Below are positions 24,701-37,093 of a stretch of DNA of 64,000 nucleotides, one piece after another. The DNA lies in NCBI RefSeq assembly GCF_030272615.1, contig NC_081414.1, forward strand, positions 809,879,069 through 809,943,068, read 5' to 3'. Position 1 is the first letter of the stretch, and the number at the start of each line of letters is the position of its first letter. The position numbers and the translations under genes were made by a program. The notes below the pieces were generated by a model. That model was given only the letters and a program-made list of their open reading frames with translations, ran no database searches and was not told the DNA's origin. Origin of the DNA: Cryptomeria japonica. Its lineage: Eukaryota > Streptophyta > Pinopsida > Cupressales > Cupressaceae.

Positions 24701-24807
24701 TCAGTATTGAAAAAGACATCATTGTCATACTCATAAACACTCATGTTTGCGGACTCTTGAGCCTCTTTAGTTTCTCTCCTAGATTTTTGAAGACGGGTTT
24801 CAACCAT
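21766..24807 (-). pseudogene. gag: Gypsy gag-protease
   Basis: The frame starts MVETRLQKSRRE and is open for about 1,014 codons apart from one TAG near 23695, where related proteins have Gln. The gag core follows that stop, with LMRLFPQSLGDQAMEWF and SFLQRWRNLASRC. A zinc-knuckle-like CEFHKSKGHKIGNCHRLK lies at about 22912-22971. The retropepsin motif VLIDGGAGLN is near 22217-22250; its catalytic Asp is kept in a DGG context. The TAG at 21766 is followed in the same frame by pol, so gag and pol probably formed one polyprotein before decay. Gag forms the particle and protease cuts the polyprotein. Confidence 0.9.
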
Positions 24808-27087
24808 GAACTAGGTATTGACCAAGATGTGTGAGACTAGATGAAAATGGAAAAAGTACAGAAGACCAAGAGTTGGATGGAATGTAAATGAATCTAAGGT
24901 GTACTTGCAATGTCCAAAGTGTAAGACCAAGTATGTATGTAGTAGAGTAGGTGTGACTTCCAAAGAGAGGATAGTTTCTCTTGATGAGGTAAGTTGACCT
25001 TGACTCTAAGTAAGACCAAATGAGACCCAAAGGTAAGAAACCTTGATGAGGGACCACTTAGCAAAGTGTTGTTGTATGTAGTGTGTTGACAAAGTATGAT
25101 GAGGACAAGCAAGTGACCTTTTGACTCAAGTTTAGACAATTGTGAATGTAAAGTGAGATATGAAGCAATGATGGACTATGTGAGACCCAAAGACAGGTTG
25201 AATGCTAAATGAAACCTGGAGAAATGACCTAGGAAGCTCAAGAATTCTGAAACTGACTGTGTTTGTTTGCTGGATTGTAAAATTTTTGCAATTCTGAACA
25301 CAGACGCGACTGTATACTTCACAGACGCGGTTTCCTGACACAGACGTAGCTCTGTTCAACACAGATGCATTTTTGAATTTTTGTAAAGTGCAATGTTGAT
25401 TCTAGGAACACAGATGTGTTTCTGCCCTTCACAGACGCGGTTAGACAAAACAGACGCTATTATGACAGACATAGACGCGTTTCTGCAAAATTTGTGCAAT
25501 TTTTTTTTCAATCTGTGAAGTCATTTTGTTGTGACTAAATTTGACTATTTGACTATTTTTTGTGACAAGAGGACATAGTGTTGATGAAGACCCAATGTTT
25601 GCAAGTGTCTAGACTCAAAATAACTCCAAAAAAGTGTGTTGTTTGATGTAAAAATTGTTTTGCATACACTTGAAGACACAAAAGATACAATGTTTTGCTG
25701 TTTGGTCTTGAATGTTTTGAATGTTTTGAATAAGTCAAGCACAATTCTTATGGCTGGCCAAGACAATAGTTGTTGATCCCACATGGGGTTTCACCCCCGA
25801 GGCTACGCTATTCAGAGTGGATGCTTGACCTCACTGGCTCCACCCTTGGCACTCACTTCTCGGGTTAGCCAAGCATCAGTCCCCACAAAAACTCCCCGTG
25901 GTGAACTTTGTATCTCTACTAAGAACCGTATGTGTGTGGGCCGCTACCAGAGGTCCGACCTCCTGCCCCCACAACTAGAAGGATTTGGGCTTCTAAAACA
26001 AAAGGGTGCTAATAAGGGCATCCGCTCGTATGGCCATACATGCGGCACTTTCAGCTCTATAAATATAGAAGGCTCCCAGTCGGTAGGGGTTACGCCCTAT
26101 AACTGATCAAATAAATTTGATCAAACGGGTTTATGGGGAGACATAGTGTCGGTATGAACTAATCAGCACATGTTATGCATAGTTTTCACCATGAATACAT
26201 TTATTTATAGTGGTTTGGAAGAGGTGGGTTTTCCTCACTACCACTTGGGTCGTTCTCTTCTCACTAGTAGTCCTAATGACCACACGGGAAGACAGACCCT
26301 CTAAAGATTAAACAAAAAGAGCCTATTGCTCAAGACACAAAAGACAATGATTCAATTTTAGTGCACCAATTGAAGTGTTTGCTAGTCTATGAAAACAAGG
26401 CACACAATAGAAATCCAAAAACCCTTTCCAAGGACTTGCATCAAAGAGTTATTAGTAGTTTGGGTTGTTTCAAATAATCACCCCTTCCTGCAAGCACACA
26501 AGTTAGGTAAATTTTAAACCCAAAAGACTTTGTGAAAATAGGGGCCTTCAACCAAACGTTTTGCTTTCAAGACAAGCTACACCAATTTAATTAGCTAGAT
26601 CTGAAAATGTTAGCTCAAAATAGACCAGATCTGAAACCCTAAATGTAAAACTCAAAACTGAATCAATAAACCCAAAATTTGAAATTGGTGAACGCAGACA
26701 CAATTACCCTCGACACAGACATGGTTTTCTGACGTAGATGCGGTTCTGTTCTGCATAGATGTGGCTCGAAAACACAGATGCGAATAATGAACCCAGACGC
26801 GGCTTAAAACACCGCAGACGCGACTTTATAACATAAACGCGATTTCTGAAACCTGCAAAATTAAATATTGCTGATAACACAGACGCGATTCCCGATCTTG
26901 TAGATGCAATTAAGGAACCCAGACGTGATCTGAAAGTTCATAGATGCAGGAAAAAGCCAAAAACGCGATCCGAAAGTATGTAGATGTGAAAATATCAAAA
27001 TGCTGCTGAAAATGTCAGATCTATAACTTCAAAAACACAAAATCTGCAACAATGATGTTAAATGCAAAAAAAAAAAAAAGGGACAAC
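24808..27087 (-). other. Gypsy 5' leader
   Basis: About 2.3 kb lies between the primer site and the gag start. It holds many CAGACGCG-type repeats (25290-25480 and 26690-26990) and a less AT-rich block at 25775-26110. No protein domain was seen. Leaders of this length are usual in Tat elements. Splice signals for a leader intron were not resolved. Confidence 0.7.
25775..26110. other. GC-richer block inside the Gypsy leader
   Basis: This segment is clearly less AT-rich than its surroundings and has an open plus-strand frame of about 107 codons (25783-26106) without a recognised domain. It may be a structured RNA region of the leader; nothing more can be said from sequence alone. Confidence 0.35.
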
Positions 27088-27106
27088 GGTCCCACCGGGC
27101 GTGCCA
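27088..27106 (-). other. Gypsy primer-binding site
   Basis: On the minus strand TGGCACGCCCGGTGGGACC begins three bases after the LTR end. Its complement has a tRNA-like 3' end, ...GGGCGTGCCA. I do not assign the tRNA species. The extra copy at 11660-11673 has two C-to-T-type changes here. Confidence 0.75.
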
Positions 27107-27109
27107 AAA

Positions 27110-27881
27110 TGTATATGGTGAAAATGGATAACAATAATAACAATATTGAAAGGCTAAATAGATTCAACCACAAAAACCCTAGCCTAACAACAACAAAGAT
27201 CCACCATAACATATGAAGATTACCTAAGACAATGCAAATCAAATGAAATCACAAAGATTATACCATCACATGTCCAATAGGGTTTGGATCTCCATTCTTC
27301 CTATCTCCATTGATCTTGCTTGATATATTTGCTCTCAGATTTTATGTACACAAGAGCTCAACAAAGAATGGAATGTGGTTGCAAGTAGGATCGTAGTGTA
27401 GCCAAGTCCTTAAGATCATTCATTAGGGTTTGATAATGAAGGAAGCATCTCCTTATATAGAAGACACAATATGAAATGGAGGGATAAGATTGAGAGGTGT
27501 AAAAGGAGGTCGGCTATGATTAGAGGGTAGGTAGAAGAAATAATAAAATAATGAAAGGGGTAGGTAGTGTAGGAATTAAGAGATGAATGACATGTGTCAT
27601 GGGTAGAAAAAGGCTAATGAATTAATTAAATAACTAAATATTTATTTAATTAATAGAAGAAATGAGATCAATTAAATAAATAAATAAAATATTTATTTAA
27701 TTTAGGAAATGATAATTTAAATAAATAAATGTATTTATTTAAATGAGAAATAAGGCTAGAAGAGGATAAATGAATTAATTAAATAAATAAAGATTTATTT
27801 AATTAATAGAAGAATTAGGCTTAGATAATTAAATAAATAAAATATTTATTTAATTAGACTGGACAATTTTAGGTGTCTACA
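27110..27881 (-). repeat. Gypsy 5' LTR (772 bp)
   Basis: It begins TGTAGACACC at 27881 and ends ATATACA at 27110 on the minus strand. The TATA-like CTATATAAGG lies at 27451-27460. Its upstream edge cuts the long reading frame of element N. Confidence 0.95.
27451..27460 (-). promoter_or_regulatory. Predicted TATA box of the Gypsy 5' LTR
   Basis: CTATATAAGG is conserved in both LTRs about 420 bp into the element, a typical position for the U3/R promoter. Confidence 0.6.
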
Positions 27882-30800
27882 GAGGCATCTGGTCAAAAAT
27901 GGATTTATACTTTGTCCTTGCTTCGGTGAGGGTGACAGAGAGTGCATCCTTGACACTGTCCATTAAAGAATTATGTGCTTGAATGTCAGCCAATAGAGAA
28001 ATTAAGCCATCTAATGTGCTTCCCTCTTGTGTAGTAAATAGGTAACTGGATCGGTTGATCTGTTCTTGAATGGAGGACAAGTGTGGAATGAATAAGGTTT
28101 GAAGAGTCATAATGTCCATCCTTATTTTGTGCTCTTCATTCCTGAGTTCCAATTGTTGAGCCATGAGCTGTTGTAACTTTGTATAAAAATTCTGAACAGA
28201 ACTGGGCTCAGTGGTCAACTTATTTGAGAGATTGGTGATCTCTTTGTCAATTGCTTCTATTTTATTTTTGATATCTTTAATGAATAAAGAGAATGTATAG
28301 TGTTTTTGAAATAAATAAAGAATGTTCTTGAGTTTAGGGGACAACTCAACAATAAATTTGACAAGTTTAACTTTGCCAATAACAATAGCTTTCTGTACGT
28401 CTTCAATCATTTTTGCAGTGAGCTCTTTGTCCATTCACTTGCTCAAATATTCAGATGCATCTACTCTAGATGTCTCTATCTGATTGAGGAGTTCATCTAG
28501 TTGAATATGGATGGCTACATTTGTTGACACTGTAGCTACGGGTAGCATATATGATAATAGTGTCTTTACCTTCTGAAGTACTTTATTTTTCTTTTGTATG
28601 GCCATTTGTTTCTCTTGTTTGGCCTTTGCTTTGCATATTTCACCGAATTCAATGAGTGCTTGCCCTTTTAATTTTGACATGTCTACATTGGGCAAAACTA
28701 TTGGTTTTGATATATCTACCTTGAAACTATGCTTTTTCATCTTCTTTTCTTAAGATTTGGCCGGTTGAACCAATACAATAGCTTGGGAGGCTTGTGGATC
28801 CTCGGTAGGTTGCTTGGTGGAGGCAACACTTTTGTCAATTTCTTTAGCCTTTGCTGAGTCCTTTGGTGGTTTGGTGCTCGGGGTCTCAGTTGCAATATTT
28901 TTAGTGTTAGTAGGATCCTGAGAGGTCTGTTCCCCACTGGCTTGAGGAGTAGCTTCTCCTTCTGTAGACTTGTGAACCTCTACACCTTGTTCAGTATCTT
29001 GAGGGGCCTCGATTGCAGCAGAATGAGTGACCGGAGGATAAGGCTGAACTTGTTCCAAAACTAATTCACTGGATACTAGTTTTGCATAGGCATTGCCTTC
29101 TATTATTTCCTGTTCAGGTGCCTCAATGTCCATGATGTCTTCATCAATTTGTATGGTGTCAGCAGGGTCTTGCTTGGTGACATCAGGATCTTGCACGGTG
29201 ACATCAGGATCTTGCACGGTGACATCAACTATTTCTACTTCGCCTTGCTCACCAGCAGTCTTGAGTCAAAAGATTTCCTACCACTTTTCTTTTTTCTCAT
29301 TTTCCACTTCAATATACAGACCATTCATCAGTTTTAAGGCTCTTTGTTTGACGAGGAGCTTTGTGTGGTAGGTTGTCAGATGTTCTTTTATTTCAACTAC
29401 CGACATGTCTAGAAAGAGATGTACCAGACTTCTTTCTCTAATTTGTTTCTCCGAGTCCATTGCATATTTCCACCTATTATCAATATGCAAATATAATTCT
29501 TTTGGAAGAGAGTTAGATACTTCCAATGGGACCAATTGGAATTTTAGAAGTGTGTAGATGATAGCTTCTTCTATTTGTCTCTTTTCATCATCAAATCTGG
29601 TTTCATACTTAACATATCTGAATCCTCCAAATCCACCATATTCTTTCAAGTTAGTATAGAAATTAGCAACACTATGTACATTTTCCTTTGTACTCTTAAC
29701 AATTTGAAATTTGTTAGCATCTTCAGACTCTATGTCACTGGACTCTTTAGTCAAAATGATTCTCTGAGTAGATTTCTTATAGGTCTTTGTTACATTAGGA
29801 ACAACAACAGTCTTTGGCTTCTTACTCGGTGACACTGCAGATGATCTTGTGTTTGGGCACTTTACTAAGGGAGTCAGTGATGCCTTTGATGTGTCCTATT
29901 TCTTTCTCTTCAGAACTTTCCCTTTAGGCAACTCAGTGCTTAGTGTAATAGCAGCCTCTTGGGCTTCTAATTCCTCCTCGGTGATTACTAGTGTGCCCTT
30001 GACAGATGTGGAGGAAGAACCTTCTCCAAATTTCTCTGATAGTGCCTTGATCATCTTTGTTGCTTTTCTTGTAGCTTTTGGTACTACAATGCTCATCTTT
30101 ACTTTCTCTTTCACTTCTTTATATGTTCCATACCTCAGCTGAATAGCATGCCTTGGTAGTGTAAGAAAGGCATCTATCTACTATTGTGTGATGTCAAAGT
30201 TAATCTCATAACCCATAGGTGGCAAAGATTGAGTTCTTGGTTCCATAGCATTCACATAGCAGTAGTTGGTGTCTACTTCAAAACATATGTCATCTTTGTA
30301 TTTTTCCACTAGTTGGGGTGGAATTCTATACCTGTTATGCATATTCTCTTGAAACTTGCTGAAATAATCATCCCTAATATCATTGAAGTTGTCACCTAGA
30401 CGTTTGATAAAGTCATTGATTTGATGGGTGATTGGTCGGTGTAGCTCCCAAACTACTTTACCGATTGTTGGAAAGAATTTTTCAAAATAGAAAAACATGC
30501 ATACTAACAGTGATCCAAACTTTAGTGTATTGGTCGAGTTGTTCTTCTTTGGCTTCCTGATGGTGTTCAGATTCTCAAACAGGTTTTTCAACAATACTTC
30601 ACAAAGATCAATTTTCATTCCCTTTTTCACAATTTTGTATGCTAAGTCAACTGTTGCACAGGGTACACTGTTTTCCCTTGCTGATTGGAAGAAACAATAA
30701 CCTATCACTCTAATAGCAAACTTTAGCTCTGCATCAGTTACATTATTTAGTTTCAATCCTCTACAATCGGATTCCACTCCGGTTAAGGTGATCAATTCCT

Positions 30801-31256
30801 TTTGTGATATCATCTTCTGAGCTCGGGCATGATCATAAATAGGGTAACCGATGATCAGATGAATGATTTCCTTGGTGATTTTGAATGGTTGCTCCTCTAA
30901 CCACAAGAAATCATCGTGAGCTCTACTCAGAACAAACTTGACCCATTAGGGTTTGAAGACACGGGGATAGGTTAGGGCTTTAGTCAATCCCTTGATCTTA
31001 ATGTGCTCATACTTGCTATCCAATTTCCCATCGGTGCATAATTCATCATAGGTGTCTTTGATTTCAACATGACCTAGTTCTTCAACTCGACATTTGGTGA
31101 AGAATCTAACATCCTCAACTAGTAAAACTCTATCCAGGATGAGTGAAAATGTAGTTTTGTCATCCAGTTCTGAGCTACTTTGGGAGTTAGAGAGTATTTT
31201 AGTGAGGGCTTTTCAACATTCTTAACAACAATGGGTTCTTGGATCTTCGGTGCCAT
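27882..31256 (-). pseudogene. Element N long open frame, novel protein of about 1,120 residues, 3' end cut
   Basis: A start MAPKIQEPIVVKNVEK (31256) leads, after a frameshift near 31170, into one frame that runs to the Gypsy insertion at 27882. No RT, integrase, RNase H or protease motif was seen. Visible parts are an N-terminal globular region (WLEEQPFKITKEIIHLIIGY, 30906-30180), a lysine-rich linker, a second globular region (YGGFGGFRYVKYETRF near 29640), three DPDV/QDPA-type repeats near 29165-29215, a Pro/Thr/Glu-rich stretch, and a helical C-terminal part (28740-27882). Stops at 30940, 30180, 29895, 29277, 29265, 28747 and 28434 are TAA, TAG or TGA with Gln, Arg or Trp as one-transition origin. 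The first domain vaguely resembles the N-terminal domains of plant mobile-domain-type transposon proteins; that is a guess. Confidence 0.6.
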
Positions 31257-31824
31257 TGTAGATTTTAGATAGAAATTATCAAAAGATCCTTAGGGTTTGA
31301 AAACTTTCAAACAACAGACGCTTTTCCTCTTAACAAATATGAAATAGAAATCTTCAATAGATATGATTGGTAAACCAGCTTAACAATGCGTTGAGATTGA
31401 TGTAAATACCTTGAATTTCACTTCGGAGGAGGTTTGATTGCCTTGGAATCGCTTTGCTCTACTCTCTTGAAAACTTGGTAAGTGAAAAATGACCCTGTAA
31501 ATGCTTTAAGTACACAATATACCTTATGGGGCTCCGTGCAGGTTAGGTTAAAACATTAAATGCACTCAGTTCCACTAAACCGATTTACTTTGCTTTTTCC
31601 GCTTTAACCAAGTAGCCAGATTTCCTTCATTTACCGACTAGACAGGCTTCCTGTAGCTACCGACTTGACAAGTTTCCTTTATAGTGGTTTCAAAAGAATT
31701 TGATAGAATTTCAAACTTACTAATACATCTTTAATTATGCAGATTTTGACTTAAGTACATAATAAAGTAGGAACTGTTAAGATTTGACCTTTGAGAGAGT
31801 GCAATCCCTTCATACCTTTACCGA

Positions 31825-33190
31825 TTAATTTGGAATAGGTGCACCTAACTCAGTAGGTAAGGTGCTTTCTTCATTTGACACAATTTCCTTCTTTTTCCAA
31901 ATCATCTGTATTTTGCTTTTTATTTCTTCAGTGTCTCCTCTAGGTTGATCTCTGCAATCTCCAAGCAAGTGTCCAACTTTGTGACAATGAAAACATGCCA
32001 TACCAAGATTTCTCCATGATCTTCGGTTGTTCATTCCAAACCTTATAAAGCAGTTGGCACTTATATGTCTATATCTTCCACAACATTCACACCATATCCT
32101 TGTATTGTAATCCCATGGTACTGCAGCATATGGTCTGTTAAGTTCTCTGTGAGTTCGGTAGCTTCCAGTATTTGCTTAGTGTGCAGACCACATATAGTTC
32201 TTTTGCTTAAACCAACACTTCTCGGTACTGTGTCCATATCTATTGCAGTTTTTACAAAACCCTTTGAATTTTGCCTTCTTATAATTGCTAGCAGACTTTG
32301 TCCTACATTGGTTAAATGTGTGACCATATTTATTGCAATTGTAACAATAATCGTTGGACTTAGTGACATTCGGTTGCTTACCTTTTCTGATTTGGTACAA
32401 GTTGGCAATATGACCTTGATTTCCACAGTAGTTGCAAATAGGCTTCTTTCTTTTGATGTTCTTCTTTTTTCTAGCTTGCTTTGATGATTCTCCTCTCTCG
32501 GTAGTATGAATTCCCTTCTTGGTAGAGTCTTTTCCTTTGTAACCGAGTCCTACATCTTTGATGGGTCTTCTTGTATTTAGTTGCTCATCCAACATCTTTG
32601 ATGCTTCATAACTCTTCTTTAGTGTTTCTTTGGATTTCTTGTCTATTTAAAGTTCATCGGTCAACCTTGATACTTCAAGTTTCAATGCTTGATTCTCATC
32701 ATCTTTTAGATTTGCTTCATGATGTGCATAACCTAGTTGATCTGACAGATTTTGTTGAATCCCAGTCAATCTTTGATTTCATCATTCTTTTCAGATACTA
32801 ATGCTTCAAGTTGTTGTTTCTCTCTTTCTAGATCTCTTACTTTATCCTCGGCTGTCCTCAATGCATCAAGATTTTTAGTCATGTGTGTGCTGAAATGATC
32901 ATATTCTCTTTTCATTGCTTTTAGCTGATCAGTTAGTGCTTTGTTCTTTTCTTTCAACACTTCAATCATTTCTTAAGTCTCTTCAGACATACTGTTCTCA
33001 GATGATGTCTCAATTTGTTCCACTAACTCTTGAGAGTCCTGCAAATCATCAAATAATCTTCTTCTCACTTTCAATGATTTTGCATTTGTCTTTGCATGTC
33101 TGCAATCACTTGATTAGCATGATCCAACTCTTCTTGCAGATATACAATTCTCTGAGATTGTTTATATCCTTCCATTGATAATATCTTTCT
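31825..33190 (-). pseudogene. gag: Element N gag-like protein with coiled coil and five zinc knuckles
   Basis: After the primer site the frame starts near MEGYKQSQRIVYLQEELDHA. It continues as coiled coil (ALTDQLKAMKREYDHF, DKVRDLEREKQQLEALV) and ends in a basic region with five CCHC-type motifs: CNYCGNQGHIANLY (last Cys lost, near 32420), CYNCNKYGHTFNQC (near 32325), CKNCNRYGHSTEKC (near 32240), CECCGRYRHISANC (near 32070) and CFHCHKVGHLLGDC (near 31975). Several stops and frame breaks are present. Most gag proteins carry one or two such motifs. The likely role is RNA binding and particle formation; protease is not found after it. Confidence 0.75.
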
Positions 33191-33221
33191 CTTTAGGTAG
33201 TTAAACCCTTTTCCAAGATTG

Positions 33222-33235
33222 AAGCTCTGATACCA
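33222..33235 (-). other. Element N primer-binding site
   Basis: TGGTATCAGAGCTT on the minus strand lies two bases inside the LTR end. This is the usual match to initiator tRNA-Met. Confidence 0.9.
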
Positions 33236-33237
33236 AT

Positions 33238-34447
33238 TGTTAGGCCCAATATGGAAAGCTAATGTACTGAGAGGGGAGGGGTGAATCAGTACTTTAAAAC
33301 TTTTCTTCAACAATAACTTTACTATTAAGCATAAACTGAATAGTGCAGTAACATAATATAATGCTAAAACAAATAAATAACAATCATACATGATTCACTC
33401 CATAACACATATATTTTGGTTACATAGAAACTCTTGGTTAGAGAGAAAAACTACGGTGGGGATGACACCCACAACTTCACTACTGCAATAATAAAGGTTG
33501 CTCGGTTAGAGCTACATGTTTATCTATTTCTGATAGCTTACCCTATTAGGAGTATCAAGATCTGTTAGATCTACCTTGCTAAAGGATTTTACAACACTTA
33601 AACTAAAATGCTGCACCTAGTTAGAGGCTTTACAATTTATAGACTTGGTTAGAGTCTTTTACCCTATTAATGGTTTCTCTTACAACTCAAAATATTACAA
33701 TCAAATCTTTACAAATTATCTGCAACTTTACATTTGAAATGTTATAGCAGATTCTATGTGCTCAAAATGATATCACCTTGCTTATAGCATACCTCGGTAA
33801 ACCCTTCTATTTACTCTGTTCCTTGACTATTCTCTGAAATCCTTCTCAGTGACCTCTGTGTTTCTCTGTCAACTATAACAGTCATAACACTCTGTTATAT
33901 CTCATGATTTTCCTTTTTGTATATGTCTTGCTTCACACACACATGCACATATATACTTGCACATATATATAATCCTAAATTCATGTTGTATAAATAGATC
34001 TCTTATGTCGGTGATCTGGTCCATGCTTCGATCTTACAAACATGATTTCTCGAATGAATAACCATGAAAAATATTTCATTGGTTAGATGACCTCAAAATC
34101 ATACACAATCTTTAAGTGCAATTTCCAATGTGATAATGGTTACTTGTTCCTCGATCTTTGTAACATGTTTCCCATATATGTCCAGGTTCAGTGAATCTGG
34201 TAACACATTTCACTTGGTGTGTGTTCACTTGGTATATCATTCTTTCTGCTTGGTAGACATAGAGTGTTACTCGGTAGAGTGTTCTATGTATACTATGCTC
34301 TGAGACTACTTTCTTCTATAACCGACTGCATTGTGCTTACTGACTGTTCTGTGCTTACCGACTGAAAGATTCGGTAGAAGTAACCAACTAGAATATATAG
34401 AATAACTTTGAACATAAGACTAATGGCAATCTTAGTAAGTAGTAACA
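33238..34447 (-). repeat. Element N 5' LTR (1,210 bp)
   Basis: It starts TGTTACT (34447) and ends CCTAACA (33238) on the minus strand, with inverted TGTTA/TAACA ends. A TATA-like ATCTATTTATAC lies near 33990. Related fragments occur at 6294-7172, 7573-8528 and 11019-11223. Confidence 0.9.
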
Positions 34448-36208
34448 GTAAACCAGGGCTTGTTGCAGATGATATGAGTTGCAGTTGTAGTTGATGTCAA
34501 CAAGGGTGAAGTGCATAACACACAGGTTATGAAGTTCTACATAACAAGTCGTGTTATGCTACACTTGTAGGTGATAGAAAACATGTGTTGCAAAAGATTT
34601 CATGGTGTGCAGAGATGATCATGTGTGAAATTCATATGCTTCTATGTTGGAATCATATTCTACATTGACCTCATGTTGTGGTGGATTCATCAGGTGCATG
34701 TTGCAGATTGAAAATGCTGAAAATCCATGTGTTTGGTTGTTTTTGACATGCCTGGGTTTAAATCTTGGTGGCATCCTTCTTTTTGATGTAAGGATCCTTT
34801 TTAATGAAACCTCTTTCTCTCATTATGAACTTGTCTACTACACCAAAATTTTTCTTTCTTGCTGGTGGGGCCCTCCCTCTTCAGGCTCAAGTGTGCATGT
34901 GGCAATGACCTAGTAGTGGTGGTATCAACATTGGTTGTGTGGGCCTCATCTCCTTCATGCTCCTTGGTGTTTTTTTGTGGCACTAGTATGTTCATGTGGG
35001 GCCCTCAACGATATGGATCATTTCCTTTAGACGAGACTATCTATTTTAGTATGACTCTGTTCGAGATGTGTAGACTGTTTGTGCTACACCAAAATGTATT
35101 CTTTTCAGTGTACCCTTCTCGTTGTCTTGCAGATGATGTGTCCATTTCTGTGTAACCCATGGTATGTTCTGCCAACATTCATTTGGAGTTTGGTGTAACA
35201 TGGCATTTTTCCATGACCCAAATCGGCTCTTGCAGATAGTGAAAGTTATAGTGATAAGCTCCATTTCGGTGCGATGATGATAGAGTTTGGGAAAAAAAAT
35301 CCCAAATGCAGAAATCGACCAAATGATAGTTTTTCTTCTTGCTTGTAGATGCTAATAGTTGAAATATCCACATGGGGTGTTTGATCAACAAATAAAAAAT
35401 GACGTGGAAGGTAAAACCAATGATGTGGAGCATGCAAAATGATCGAAAGACAATCATACTTTATTGTTGGTTGTCGACTTCTGTTAATAAGATCTAGGAT
35501 ATGTTGACTGAAGACTCTGTTATGAGGCAAACTAAATTATCTGTGTGGGATCGAAGACACAAGATGGATCAGTAAATTTGGTTGAATAATTTCAAAGGAT
35601 TTTCTAAACAGAGATCTTTTGGCCACGAAGACATAAATTTTTTTTGAGATGAAAGGACATCAAGAGACATAGTTGGTGAAGATTACCAAATATAGTAATC
35701 TATTCTTAGTGATGAATCCAAAACTATATGGAGATGAAATTAATGCGACTTGGACTTCTACAGATAGTAGATTTATTGAAGGAATATGAAAATCATTTTT
35801 AGTATTCAAGTTGTGTATGCAAATGACAAAAAAAAATAGGGTAGTTGGCCATTGAAAAAATATAAAGAAATTCAAAAACTCGATCTCATTTGATAACATT
35901 TATTATTGAGAGTTTTCCATATACCAAAAATCCAATCTATCTAGATATGATCTCTCAGATGAAAGAATGAAAAATGTATGCATATAAAGCTTTTGAATTG
36001 TTTTTTTTCTTTGTTTTTTGTTGTTTAAGGGAGTGTAATGATCATTTGTAACGAAGAGAACAGAGATATCCTATGTGTGTACAAAAATTCAGAAAGATTG
36101 AGAACACACAAAGAGTAGTAATTGTTAACTAAGAACATAAGATATCAATGAGTTGTCATTGCAGAGCATGATTGACTATGAATCATAGAGAGTTACAAAA
36201 CTCATTTG
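34448..36208 (+). repeat. Copia B 5' LTR, first large part
   Basis: It matches 48345 to about 50050 in the same orientation. It begins at the end of element N and stops at ATTTG (36204-36208), the Copia A target duplication. Short frames inside it are not thought to be coding. Confidence 0.9.
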
Positions 36209-37093
36209 TGTAAGGAAGTAAAGTAGCGGAAACAACTTCCTACACTAACCTTGAGAGGAGGGCAATGCAAAATTTTTTCAGATCATTACAACAGTTACAG
36301 AAAATAGAAATAGATATAATAGCAATCATACCACAACACAATGATTTACGTGGGGAAAACCCTTTCGGGAGAAAAACCCCACCCTCCAAAAGCAGCTCAA
36401 TATTTTATTCAGTAATCAAAAACAGATTACAAAATACTTGCAGAGCAAGCTCTTCGCAGGAGTAGCACTAATCAGAGATTCAGAGGCAACTCAATAGCCA
36501 TAAGACTCTTACACACAACCTCTATCTCACACACCTCATAAATAGGAGATACAATACAAGAAACCGTCAAACGGTATTACAAAACCATGGGCTAAAACCA
36601 CCCAATAAGGTGTAGCCGACCTTATCTCCCTTCTATGACATGTTAAAGCATGCATCAACACGTGTCGCTCCCTTTTACAGCTCATTTATGTATTCGATAC
36701 AAATTATTTTTCCTATTTCAGGAGTACAAACTTCCGGAGGCCATAACTTGAGAACCGGGTGTCCGATTGACGAACCGTTTGAAGCTCCGGAAAGCTCGCG
36801 AAGTGCTCTATCACCTCGTAACCCGCTTCGCTGGTTATGGAAACTTTTCAGGGCATTTTGGAGCATCTAAAGTCCCCAAAATTAAGTTTAAACATTTTAT
36901 TGCTCCCCTCCAAGACGAAAACTTTAATATCTTCAAAACTAGCTGTGACCTTGCGACGCAACTTTACCGGAATGCTTATCTAGCCAACCAGAAGCTTCAG
37001 GGAGAGTTTCGCACCATTTCGTGCTCAAATAAAAACTTACTATAAATAGTAACCTCGCATAAATGCAAGGTTGAGACACCATTTTTCCCAACA
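36209..37093 (-). repeat. Copia A 3' LTR
   Basis: It runs from TGTTGGG (37093) to CTTACA (36209) on the minus strand. A TATA-like CCTATTTATGAGG occurs near 36535. Confidence 0.95.

Larger units (their letters stand above)
11677..27881 (-). mobile_element. Complete Ty3/Gypsy retrotransposon, Tat-like, 16.2 kb
   Basis: The element has two 772-bp LTRs, a primer-binding site at 27088-27106, a leader of about 2.3 kb, gag-protease, RT, two RNase H-like regions, integrase, a 4.8-kb 3' region with an antisense gene, and a polypurine tract at 12449-12463. The second, archaeal-type RNase H downstream of the first and an extra antisense gene before the 3' LTR are both reported for the Tat lineage, so Tat-like is a reasonable placement. 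It sits inside element N, whose long frame stops at 27882. The expected left target duplication is missing because a second leader copy lies there. Confidence 0.9.
27882..34447 (-). mobile_element. Element N, 5' portion of an LTR retrotransposon
   Basis: A complete 5' LTR (33238-34447), a tRNA-Met-type primer site, a gag-like frame and a long unknown frame are in the order expected from the minus strand. The 3' part is missing beyond the Gypsy element. The other LTR survives as pieces at 7573-8528 and 11019-11223. N sits about 28 bp into the Copia B 5' LTR, with imperfect flanking bases GTTAAC/GTAAAC. Confidence 0.8.

Noticed and set aside
32061-32484. Overlapping frames on both strands over the zinc-knuckle region
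   Set aside because: Shadows of the knuckle-coding frame; the Cys/His spacing shows which frame is real.
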